Assembly: GCA_946480465.1 (NCBI GenBank) | Contig: CAMLJY010000178.1 | Span: forward strand, 1-5,444 | Direction: 5' to 3' | Length of the DNA: 5,444 nt | DNA from: an uncultured Burkholderiales bacterium | GTDB lineage: Bacteria > Pseudomonadota > Gammaproteobacteria > Burkholderiales > Burkholderiaceae | Shown: positions 1 to 5,380 of the stretch, piece by piece | Position numbering within the stretch: the stretch's first letter is position 1 | How the letters are laid out: each line of letters opens with the position of its first letter | Program-made: the position numbers and the translations under genes | Notes under the pieces: model-generated | The model's input: only the letters and a program-made list of their open reading frames with translations | Told to the model about the DNA's origin: nothing | Database searches by the model: none

Positions 1-67
1 TGCTGGCGCCGCGGCTGCCGGCACCGACGTCGGTGGGCGCGCCGATCAGGCTGACGTGCTTGTTCAT
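1..67 (-). CDS. Arginase/ureohydrolase family protein, N-terminal fragment (cut by window edge)
   Basis: Reading leftwards from the ATG at 67-65, the 22 complete codons give MNKHVSLIGAPTDVGAGSRG followed by AS, and the frame runs off the window. The opening beta strand plus the turn IGAPTDVGAGSRGAS is the usual N-terminus of arginase, which hydrolyses L-arginine to ornithine and urea using two manganese ions in the cytoplasm. In this family the next residues are normally MGPEALR. The metal-binding histidine and aspartates lie further in and are not visible, so agmatinase or formimidoylglutamase of the same fold cannot be excluded. The start has only a weak purine stretch (AAGAA) about 12 bases upstream. 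An ATG ten bases further upstream is out of frame. The call rests on one short motif. Confidence 0.7.
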   Translation of the reverse strand, partial: MNKHVSLIGAPTDVGAGSRGAS

Positions 68-154
68 GGGGCGGCATTCTTGCGCGGGGTGGGCCGAACA
101 TCCATCGGCACACCGGCGGCAGGGCCGAAGAATGTCCAGCCGGCGCCGGGTCGC

Positions 155-191
155 GGCGGGCCGGGCCGAAGCTTCTTCGGCCCGGCCCGCC
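155..191 (-). terminator. 17-bp perfect hairpin after the DipZ-like gene; probable transcription end
   Basis: Bases 155-171 (GGCGGGCCGGGCCGAAG) are perfectly complementary to 175-191, leaving a three-base loop. The structure begins 10 bases after the stop codon of the minus-strand DipZ-like gene, where an intrinsic terminator would sit. No T-run follows on either strand, so it is not a canonical rho-independent terminator. GC-rich bacteria often have such U-less hairpins, which may act as weak terminators or protect mRNA 3' ends. It also lies 88 bases upstream of the arginase start, so it would insulate that gene from read-through. Confidence 0.6.
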
Positions 192-201
192 AGCGCGGCA
201 T

Positions 202-1404
202 TCAGCGTGCCAGCAGGGCCCGGATGCGCGCCTCTGTGTCTGCCTCGCCACCTTCGCCGTAGTGGCGCCAGGCGATGCGGCCCTGGCGGTCGATCAGGAT
301 TTGCGCCGGCCAGTAGCGCACGCCATAGGCATTCCAGCTGCGGTAGGCGTTGTCCTGCGCGATGGGGTAGTGCAGGCCGTGGCGCGCCACCGCGTCGCGC
401 AGCGCCGGCAGCGGCCGCTCGTGCGCGAATTCCGGCGTGTGCACGCCGATCACGACCAGGCCCTGGTCGGCGTAGCGGGCATGCCAGCCGCGCAGGTGCG
501 GCAGCGTGCGGATGCAGTTGACGCAGCCGAAGGTCCAGAAGTCCAGCAGCACCACCTTCCCGCGCAGCTCGGCCAGCCGCAGCGGCTCGCTGTTGAGCCA
601 GGCCTCGATGCCGGCCAGCTCGGGGGCGGGGCTGCCGTTGGCGGACGGGCCGGGGACGTCGGCCGGCAGGGGCAGCGCGCCGCTGCCGCTCACTTTGTCG
701 GCCAGCCAGGCGACGGCCGGCGCGTCCCAGCGGGCGAGCATCGCCACGGCCACCAGCACCACCAGCGCGCCCAGGGCCTGCCGCACGCGCCGCGCATGGC
801 GGGCCAGCGGCTTCAGGCGCGCCATCGCCCATTGCCCGCTGAAGGCGATGGCAAGCATCGGCAGCCCGGCGCCCAGGGCGTAGGCCGACAGCAACGGCGC
901 CGCCTCGCCCGGACGGGCGCCCGCCACCAGCGCCAGGATGGCGGCCAGCACCGGCCCCGCGCACGGCGCCCATGACAGGCCCAGCGCGGCGCCCAGCAGC
1001 ACGCTGCCGGCGGGGCCGGGACGGCCGCCCGGCAGCCAGCGCTGCACCGCCGAGGCCAGGCGCTCGGTGGGGGCGAACACGCGCTCGCCCCAGGCCGGCA
1101 CGGTCATCAACAGCCCGGCGGCCAGCATGACCAGCGCGCCGCCGGCGCGCAGTGCCTCGGCCGGGACGCCGGCGACGCGGGCGGTGCCGCCGAAGAGCAG
1201 CGTCAACCCGACGAAGCCGAGGACGAAGCCGGCGACCACGGCCGGCGGGCGCCAGCGCTCGGGCGCGTTGCCCGCCATGCCGCTGCCCGCGCCCAGCAGC
1301 AGCGGCAGCACCGGCAGCACGCAAGGGCTGGCGATGGTGGCGATGCCGGCGGCCAGGGCCAGGCCCAGCGGTGCCGCGTTGGCGATCAGGTCCGGCGCGC
1401 TCAT
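202..1404 (-). CDS. DipZ-like CcdA/TlpA fusion: membrane thiol-disulfide interchange protein (400 aa)
   Basis: The protein probably carries reducing equivalents across the inner membrane to a periplasmic thioredoxin domain, as in the DsbD/CcdA/DipZ families used for disulfide reduction and cytochrome c maturation. Residues about 10-225 form six hydrophobic segments of the cytochrome c biogenesis transmembrane (CcdA/DsbD-beta) type. The two hallmark membrane cysteines are C28 (ASPCVLP) and C148 (WAPCAGP). A Pro/Ala/Gly-rich linker at 240-262 leads to a TlpA/AhpC-type thioredoxin fold with active site C294-V-N-C297 in DFWTFGCVNC and the cis-proline at P366 (RYWPAQILID). The segment VHTPEF...YPIAQDNAY...YGVRYWPA closely resembles mycobacterial DipZ. 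It lacks the N-terminal DsbD-alpha domain of classical DsbD and the C-terminal extension of mycobacterial DipZ. The ATG at 1404-1402 overlaps the DUF2147 stop (ATGA), with no clear ribosome-binding site, implying translational coupling. The open frame extends upstream to 2001 but lies there in another gene's shadow. Confidence 0.9.
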   Translation of the reverse strand: MSAPDLIANAAPLGLALAAGIATIASPCVLPVLPLLLGAGSGMAGNAPERWRPPAVVAGFVLGFVGLTLLFGGTARVAGVPAEALRAGGALVMLAAGLLMTVPAWGERVFAPTERLASAVQRWLPGGRPGPAGSVLLGAALGLSWAPCAGPVLAAILALVAGARPGEAAPLLSAYALGAGLPMLAIAFSGQWAMARLKPLARHARRVRQALGALVVLVAVAMLARWDAPAVAWLADKVSGSGALPLPADVPGPSANGSPAPELAGIEAWLNSEPLRLAELRGKVVLLDFWTFGCVNCIRTLPHLRGWHARYADQGLVVIGVHTPEFAHERPLPALRDAVARHGLHYPIAQDNAYRSWNAYGVRYWPAQILIDRQGRIAWRHYGEGGEADTEARIRALLAR

Positions 1405-1877
1405 CGCGCGGCACCGGCGGCGGCGCTCGACGCAGCAGTCGGCGTGGCATCCAGGCGCTGCCAGACCTGCGTCTTGCCGAAGAGCGGCAGGCCGACGTAG
1501 GCGCGCAGCACCAGGTCGCCGCGCTCGTCCAGCGCCATCAGGCAGGCGTAGGTCTTGCCGTTCTCCCGGTTGTAGATCTCGCCTCGCCACTCGCGCGGCT
1601 CGGCGCCCGGATCGCCCGTGGGCACGAAGCCGCTGAGCAGCTGCAGGCCCATGGGATCGCGCGCGTCGGCGGCCTGCATGGCCTCGCCGGGGCGGCTCAT
1701 CGAGTGGTTGGCGATCACCTTGCTGACGCTGCCGCAAAGCGCGGCGCCGCAGGGGCCGACCTCGACCTCGAAGTTGCCGCTGGCGGTGAGGTAGCGGCCG
1801 CGCGGGTCGGCGGCATGCGCGGTCGCGGCCGCTGCGATCGACAGCGTGGCCAGCAGGGGCAGCAGGCGGTTGTTCAT
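1401..1877 (-). CDS. Secreted DUF2147 domain protein (158 aa)
   Basis: Residues 1-22 form a Sec signal peptide (basic start NNR, hydrophobic core, AHA|AD cleavage), so the mature protein is probably periplasmic. The rest matches DUF2147: G-R-Y-L near the mature start, a CGAALCGS element (C43, C48), and the diagnostic end WRGEIYNRENGKTYACLMAL, then GDLVLRAYVGLPLFGKTQVWQRL. The family's molecular function is unknown; members are small beta-rich envelope proteins. An Ala/Ser-rich tail of about 15 residues follows the domain. The start at 1877 has a GGAG ribosome-binding site nine bases upstream and gives a clean signal peptide; the longer frame to 2033 would bury it. It is first in a two-gene unit with the DipZ-like gene and overlaps it by four bases. 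The C43/C48 pair is a possible substrate for that thiol reductase, which is inference. Confidence 0.88.
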   Translation of the reverse strand: MNNRLLPLLATLSIAAAATAHAADPRGRYLTASGNFEVEVGPCGAALCGSVSKVIANHSMSRPGEAMQAADARDPMGLQLLSGFVPTGDPGAEPREWRGEIYNRENGKTYACLMALDERGDLVLRAYVGLPLFGKTQVWQRLDATPTAASSAAAGAAR

Positions 1878-1917
1878 GGCTTCGCTCCAGGGCTTGTGAA
1901 TGCCCGCATTGCATCGG

Positions 1918-1933
1918 CCGGCGGTATCGCCGG
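1918..1933. repeat. Perfect 6-bp inverted repeat with 4-base loop in the DUF2147 leader
   Basis: The sequence CCGGCGGTATCGCCGG has perfectly complementary six-base arms around GTAT, extendable by one G-T pair. It lies 41 bases upstream of the DUF2147 start. It could be a regulator half-site pair or a small mRNA leader hairpin. In DNA this GC-rich, short C/G palindromes also arise by chance. Confidence 0.3.
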
Positions 1934-1985
1934 TGTGTTCGACGGGCCAGCGGTGCGTGCCGCAAGCTGTCTGCCGGGGCCAGGG

Positions 1986-2002
1986 ACAAAGAGCGATACA
2001 AA
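1986..2002. promoter_or_regulatory. Two direct ACAAA elements, possible response-regulator site (weak)
   Basis: ACAAA occurs at 1986-1990 and again at 1998-2002, twelve bases apart on the same strand, in the only A/T-rich patch of the divergent region. OmpR-family regulators bind direct repeats spaced about one helical turn, and their genes are often autoregulated. The 12-base spacing is slightly longer than the usual 10-11, and only five bases match, so this is a candidate rather than an assigned operator. Confidence 0.2.
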
Positions 2003-2047
2003 CCTGCGGCCGTGGTCCCGCGCGGCTTCGCATAAGGTCCCGTCCCG

Positions 2048-2812
2048 ATGAACGACGCCCCCGACCACCTGCTGCTGGTCGACGACGACCGCCAGCTGCT
2101 CGGCCTGCTGGCCGACTACCTGCGCGGCCATGGCTACCGCGTGAGCACCGCGACGCAGGGCCGCGAGATGCGGCAGCTGCTGGCCAGCCATGCCATCGAC
2201 CTCGTGGTGCTGGACCTGATGCTGCCCGGCGAGGATGGCCTGGCCCTGTGCCGCGAGCTGCGCGTGCGCGATGCGCGCCAGCTGCCGATCCTGATGCTCA
2301 CCGCGCGCGGCGACGAGGCCGACCGCGTGCTGGGCCTGGAGATGGGCGCCGACGACTACCTGGCCAAGCCCTTCGCCACGCGGGAGCTGCTGGCACGCAT
2401 CCGCTCGGTGCTGCGGCGCACCCGCATGCTGCCGCCCAACCTGCGCGCCGTGCAGGAGGCGCGCTTCCTCGCCTTCGAGGGCTGGCGGCTCGACACCACG
2501 GCGCGCCACCTGCTGGACCGCGGCGGTGCCGAGGTGGCACTGACCGGCGGCGAATACCGCCTGCTGCGGGTGCTGCTGGACCACCCGCAGCGGGTGCTGA
2601 CGCGCGACCAGCTGCTCAACCTGACCCAGGGCCGCGATGCCGATCCCTTCGACCGCTCGATCGACCTGCTGGTCAGCCGCCTGCGCCGTCGCCTGCGTGA
2701 CGAGGCGAAGGAGCCGCGCCTGATCAAGACCGTTCGCAATGGCGGTTATGTGTTCTGCGCCGAGGTGGTGGCCGTGCTGGCGGAACCAGCCCCCGGCGGC
2801 GGCGCGCGATGA
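2048..2812 (+). CDS. OmpR-family two-component response regulator (254 aa)
   Basis: A cytoplasmic transcription factor expected to be phosphorylated by the kinase encoded next. Residues 1-125 form the receiver domain: acidic pair D12/D13 in LLVDDDR, phosphoacceptor D56 in VVLDLMLPGEDG, switch threonine T85 in ILMLTARG and K107 in DDYLAKPF. All catalytic positions are intact. Residues about 140-240 are the winged-helix DNA-binding domain of the OmpR/PhoB class, with the typical LTGGEYRLLRVLLDHPQRVLTRDQLL, GRDADPFDRSIDLLVSRLRRRL and the wing RNGGYVF. The length is normal, with a short Ala/Gly-rich tail. The linker sequence and partner kinase place it closer to OmpR than to PhoB or KdpE. The start at 2048 has AAGG ten bases upstream. 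Its stop overlaps the kinase start by four bases (ATGA). The divergently placed DUF2147/DipZ unit is a natural candidate target, but no operator is clear. Confidence 0.95.
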   Translation: MNDAPDHLLLVDDDRQLLGLLADYLRGHGYRVSTATQGREMRQLLASHAIDLVVLDLMLPGEDGLALCRELRVRDARQLPILMLTARGDEADRVLGLEMGADDYLAKPFATRELLARIRSVLRRTRMLPPNLRAVQEARFLAFEGWRLDTTARHLLDRGGAEVALTGGEYRLLRVLLDHPQRVLTRDQLLNLTQGRDADPFDRSIDLLVSRLRRRLRDEAKEPRLIKTVRNGGYVFCAEVVAVLAEPAPGGGAR

Positions 2813-4173
2813 AGCCCTGGCCCGGGTCGCTCGCCGGCCGCGTCGCGCTGCTGCTGGTGGTGGCGCTGCTGGCGGTGTACGGCCTGTCGCTGGGGTCGGC
2901 GATGCGAGAAAGCGCCGCCCAGGGTGACGCGATGATGCGCGACTACCTGGCGCGCGACGTCGAGGCCGCGCTGCGCCTGCTGGACCGCCTGCCGCCGGCC
3001 GAGCGTGCCGATTGGCTGCCGCAGCTGGCGCGCCCGCACTACCGCTGGCTGCTGGAAGCGCCCGCCGCCGGCGCGCCGGCACCGCCGCTGCAGGCCATTC
3101 ATGCCCAGCTGCTCGCGCAACTGGGCGCGGCCCGCGTGGGTGATGCCGCGCGGGTCTCGCGCGACGGTGGCGCCGAGTGGCAGCTGGGGCTGCGCCTGGC
3201 CGACGGCCAGCCGCTGACGCTGCTGCTGACGCCGCCGCAACGCCGCCTGTCGGCCGAGGCACTGCTGCGCCTGGCGCTGCAGGGGCTGTTGCTGGTCAGC
3301 TGCGTGCTGCTGGCCGTGCGCGTGGTCACGCGCCCGCTGGCCACGCTGGCCAGTGCCGCGACGCGCCTGGGCGACGATCCGCAGGCGCCGCCGCTGCCTG
3401 AAGAAGGCCCCAGCGAACTGCGCCACGCCGCCGCCGCCTTCAACCGGATGCAGCGGCGCCTGGCCGAGCAGACCGCCGGGCGCATCGCCGAGCGGGTGCA
3501 GATCCTGGCCGCCGTGTCGCACGACCTGCAAAGCCCGATCACCCGCCTGCGCCTGCGCAGCGAACTGCTGCCCGACGACGGCCCGGGCGGCCTGCGCGCG
3601 CGCCTGCAGGCGGACCTGGACGAGATGCAGCAGCTGGTCGACAGCGGCCTGGCCTACGCCCGCAGCGCCCATGCCGCGCTGGAGCCGCCGCGGCCGGTGG
3701 ACGTGGCCGCGCTGCTGGACGCCATCGCCTGCGACCGCGTCGACGCCGGCCAGCCGGTGGCCTGGACGCCCGCCGAACCCTGCGTGCTGCCGACACGGCC
3801 CGACGCGCTGAAGCGCATCGTCGGCAACCTGCTGGACAACGCGCTGAAGTTCGCCGGCCAGGCCGAACTGGCGCTGGAGGAGGACCACGGCCGCGTGCTC
3901 ATCGCCGTGCGCGACCGCGGCCCCGGCATCCCACCCGGGCAGCTGGCGCAGGTTCTGCAGCCTTTCGTGCGCGGCGAGCCCTCGCGCAACCGCGCCACCG
4001 GCGGCAGCGGCCTGGGGCTGGCCATCGTGCAGCGGCTGGCCGAAGCACTGGACGTGCGCTTCGAGCTGCGCCCGCGCGAGGGTGGCGGCTTGCAGGCGCT
4101 GCTGTGGCTGCAAGCCGCACCCGCGCGCCAGAATGCGGCGGCCGCCACGCCCAGCTCGTCCAAGCCCACCTGA
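2809..4173 (+). CDS. EnvZ-like sensor histidine kinase (454 aa)
   Basis: An inner-membrane sensor that should autophosphorylate and pass phosphate to the regulator encoded upstream. Residues 11-30 form transmembrane helix 1, about 31-150 a periplasmic sensor region of no recognised fold, and about 151-173 transmembrane helix 2. HAMP residues follow, starting with RPLATLASAATRLG and ending near AFNRMQRRL (about 174-220). The dimerisation/phosphoacceptor helix carries H238 in AAVSHDLQSPITRLRLRSELL, close to the EnvZ H-box. The ATPase domain has the N-box RIVGNLLDNALKF (N340, N344), G1 box DRGPGI (D369) and G2 box GGSGLGLAI (398-406). All key residues are present. The final 20 residues are Ala/Ser-rich and probably disordered. 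The ATG at 2809 overlaps the regulator stop (ATGA) with no strong ribosome-binding site, suggesting coupled translation. The stimulus cannot be read from the sequence. Confidence 0.95.
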   Translation: MKPWPGSLAGRVALLLVVALLAVYGLSLGSAMRESAAQGDAMMRDYLARDVEAALRLLDRLPPAERADWLPQLARPHYRWLLEAPAAGAPAPPLQAIHAQLLAQLGAARVGDAARVSRDGGAEWQLGLRLADGQPLTLLLTPPQRRLSAEALLRLALQGLLLVSCVLLAVRVVTRPLATLASAATRLGDDPQAPPLPEEGPSELRHAAAAFNRMQRRLAEQTAGRIAERVQILAAVSHDLQSPITRLRLRSELLPDDGPGGLRARLQADLDEMQQLVDSGLAYARSAHAALEPPRPVDVAALLDAIACDRVDAGQPVAWTPAEPCVLPTRPDALKRIVGNLLDNALKFAGQAELALEEDHGRVLIAVRDRGPGIPPGQLAQVLQPFVRGEPSRNRATGGSGLGLAIVQRLAEALDVRFELRPREGGGLQALLWLQAAPARQNAAAATPSSSKPT

Positions 4174-4631
4174 TGCGCATCCAGCAGATCGCCACGCTGA
4201 CCGGCGCCAGCCAGAAAGCCATCCGCCTGTACGAGGCCCTGGGCCTGCTCGGCCCGGTGCCGCGCCGTGGCGCTTACCGCTGCTACACCGCGGACCACGT
4301 GGCCCTGGTGGCGATGGTGCGGCGGGCGCAGGCCTTCGGCTTCACGCTGGCCGAACTGCGGTCCGCGCAGCGGGGCGGCCAGATCGACTGGGCCGCGGTG
4401 CTGCAGCTGGTGCAGGACAAGCGCCGTGCGCTCGCGGCCGAGCAGGCACGGCTGGCGCGCATGGACCTCGAACTGCGGGCCATCGAAGATGAGTTGAAAC
4501 CCTGCGCAGCGGCCGCCGCGCCGCCGCCGTCCGACCTGGCTGCGGGTTGCCTGGCGCCGGCCGGCCATGAGTCCGCCGGGCCGCCCCAAGGACGAATACC
4601 GGAGGGCGCAGCCCGCAGGTTTCCCCAGTGA
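4173..4631 (+). CDS. MerR-family transcriptional regulator (152 aa) with repeat-derived tail
   Basis: Residues 1-70 are the MerR winged helix: MRIQQIATLTGASQKAIRLY (recognition helix, with Y20 E21 starting the wing), then GLLGPVPRRGAYRCYTADHV. Helices with VRRAQAFGFTLAELRSAQ follow. Residues about 72-108 (IDWAAVLQLVQDKRRALAAEQARLARMDLELRAIEDEL) form the antiparallel dimerisation helix. No MerR, CueR or ZntR metal-binding cysteine arrangement is seen; C111 and C126 lie in the low-complexity tail, so metal sensing is unlikely. The ATG at 4173 shares one base with the kinase stop (TGATG) and has no ribosome-binding site of its own, implying re-initiation after the kinase. An upstream in-frame ATG at 4104 would add residues encoded inside the kinase gene and is rejected. 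The tail from about residue 132 is translated from a repeat that also supplies the stop. Its likely target is the operator at 4698-4728, before the oxidoreductase gene. Confidence 0.9.
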   Translation: MRIQQIATLTGASQKAIRLYEALGLLGPVPRRGAYRCYTADHVALVAMVRRAQAFGFTLAELRSAQRGGQIDWAAVLQLVQDKRRALAAEQARLARMDLELRAIEDELKPCAAAAAPPPSDLAAGCLAPAGHESAGPPQGRIPEGAARRFPQ

Positions 4632-4680
4632 GTCCGCCGGGCCGCCCCAAGCGCGAAGACCGCAGGGCTCAGCCTGAACG
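4568..4680. repeat. Tandem pair of a ~61-base repeat, probably dispersed in the genome
   Basis: Unit 1 starts at 4568 and unit 2 at 4629. The first 23 bases of each are identical, and about 41 of the first 46 match, after which similarity fades. The period of 61 is not a multiple of three, so the reading frame shifts between copies: the TGA opening unit 1 is out of frame for the MerR gene, while the TGA opening unit 2 is its stop. Translated from unit 2 in the next frame it gives SPPGRPKREDRRAQPE, a string I recognise as recurring at spurious protein ends in Burkholderiales genomes. That suggests a dispersed intergenic repeat, though only two copies are visible here. Confidence 0.75.
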
Positions 4681-4697
4681 CATCCCGTCGAGCCCGC

Positions 4698-4728
4698 TTG
4701 ACTCTGCCCCGCGGGGCAGACCCAGACT
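4698..4728 (+). promoter_or_regulatory. MerR-type promoter/operator for the NAD(P)H oxidoreductase gene
   Basis: A -35 box TTGACT (4698-4703, five of six consensus) is followed by a 19-base spacer and a -10 box CAGACT (4723-4728; A2, A4 and T6 of TATAAT present). Filling the spacer is an 18-base perfect palindrome, TCTGCCCCGCGGGGCAGA (4703-4720), which shares its first T with the -35 box. The over-long 19-bp spacer, the dyad abutting TTGAC and the two bases before the -10 reproduce the geometry of the mer and zntA promoters, where MerR-family proteins untwist the spacer to activate transcription. Transcription would begin near 4735, about 20 bases before the ATG at 4757. The MerR gene just upstream is the obvious regulator. 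Confidence 0.75.
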
Positions 4729-4756
4729 GCCGCGGTGCTTCACGACGACCGCTGCC

Positions 4757-5380
4757 ATGCCCCCTCAGGACTCCCCTCGGGACGTTTCCCGGCCTTCGAT
4801 GCTCGTGGTGCTGGGCCACCCCCGCGCCGACAGCCTGTGCGACCAGCTGGCCCAGGCCTATGCCGATGGCGCGCGCGACGCCGGCGCCCAGGTGCGCCTG
4901 CTGCGCCTGGGCGAGCTGCGCTTCGACCCCGTGCTGCGCAGCGCCCGCGCCGGCGACCAGCCGCTGGAGCCCGACCTGCAGGCCGCCCAGCAGGCGCTGC
5001 AGCAGGCCTGCCACGTCGCCTGGGCCTATCCGGTGTGGTGGGGCACGATGCCGGCGCTGCTGAAAGGCTTTCTCGACCGCGTGCTCGTCTCCGGCTTCGC
5101 CTACCGCTACCGCAAGGACTCGCCGCTGTGGGACAAGCTGCTCGCCGGCCGTTCCGCCGAGCTGCTGGTCACGATGGACGCGCCGCTCTGGTACTACCGC
5201 TGGCTGGACCGCATGCCCGGCCACTGGCAGATGCGGCGCACGGTGCTGCAGTTCTGCGGCTTCTCACCCGTGCGCATAACAAGTTATGGCGCGGTGCGCA
5301 GCGCCACGCCGCAGCGCATCGCCGGCTGGCTGGCCGACGCCCGCCGGCGCGGCGCCCGGGCCGCGCGGCAGCTGGCCTGA
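4757..5380 (+). CDS. NAD(P)H-dependent flavodoxin-fold quinone oxidoreductase (207 aa)
   Basis: A cytoplasmic flavoprotein of the NAD(P)H dehydrogenase (quinone)/KefF/MdaB superfamily (flavodoxin-like fold, PF02525). Such enzymes reduce quinones or similar electrophiles by two electrons, avoiding semiquinone radicals. Residues 15-27 form beta strand 1 and the flavin phosphate loop (MLVVLGHPRADS). The signature AYPVWWGTMPALLKGFLDRVL spans about 90-110, followed by FAYRYRKDSPLWDKLLAGRSAELLVTMDAP and a C-terminal WYYRW...RRTVLQFCGF region typical of this branch. The length is normal. A GTG-initiated frame at 4628 is excluded because it begins inside the repeat, upstream of the promoter. Two starts remain: 4757 (207 aa) and 4799 (193 aa, beginning exactly at strand 1). 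Neither has a good ribosome-binding site; 4757 is preferred because homologues usually carry a few residues before strand 1. The MerR-type operator just upstream suggests inducible expression. Substrate unknown. Confidence 0.88.
   Translation: MPPQDSPRDVSRPSMLVVLGHPRADSLCDQLAQAYADGARDAGAQVRLLRLGELRFDPVLRSARAGDQPLEPDLQAAQQALQQACHVAWAYPVWWGTMPALLKGFLDRVLVSGFAYRYRKDSPLWDKLLAGRSAELLVTMDAPLWYYRWLDRMPGHWQMRRTVLQFCGFSPVRITSYGAVRSATPQRIAGWLADARRRGARAARQLA

Larger units (their letters stand above)
1878..2047. promoter_or_regulatory. Divergent intergenic region between DUF2147/DipZ and the two-component operon
   Basis: This 170-base non-coding region must hold the outward promoters of both transcription units. 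I find no convincing sigma-70 -35/-10 pair on either strand; CATAAG at 2031-2036 resembles a -10 but lies almost on the ribosome-binding site. The sharpest signals are a six-base inverted repeat at 1918-1933 and two ACAAA elements at 1986-2002, the only A/T-rich patch. The ribosome-binding sites are GGAG (minus strand, nine bases before 1877) and AAGG at 2034-2037 (ten bases before the ATG at 2048). Confidence 0.6.

Noticed and set aside
75..134. Separated inverted CATTCTT/AAGAATG words upstream of arginase
   Set aside because: Seven bases with a 46-base separation is not a convincing operator or hairpin, and no further symmetry supports it.
1405..2001. Long upstream extension of the DipZ-like frame (599 residues in total)
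   Set aside because: The extra part is Arg/Pro/Ala-rich with no family signal and lies antiphase to the DUF2147 gene. The ATG at 1404 begins immediately before the first CcdA membrane segment and overlaps the DUF2147 stop in the typical ATGA manner.
1878..2033. Longer start for the DUF2147 gene
   Set aside because: It would place 52 non-conserved residues before a well-formed signal peptide that has its own ribosome-binding site.
2031..2036. CATAAG as a -10 box for the response regulator gene
   Set aside because: It overlaps the ribosome-binding site, leaves almost no leader and has no -35 partner at 16-19 bases upstream.
2746..4113. Long minus-strand open frame opposite the kinase gene (and similar frames on both strands throughout)
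   Set aside because: Its composition is Gln/Ala/Arg/His-rich, as expected for the antisense of a high-GC gene; no domain is recognisable and the plus-strand kinase explains the region fully.
4104..4172. Upstream ATG for the MerR gene within the kinase 3' end
   Set aside because: The 23 extra residues have no MerR similarity; MRIQQIATLTG is the standard start of the family and sits exactly at the kinase stop.
4628..4756. N-terminal extension of the oxidoreductase from a GTG start at 4628
   Set aside because: It translates a dispersed-type repeat, lies upstream of the MerR-type promoter and adds 43 residues before the family's usual N-terminus.
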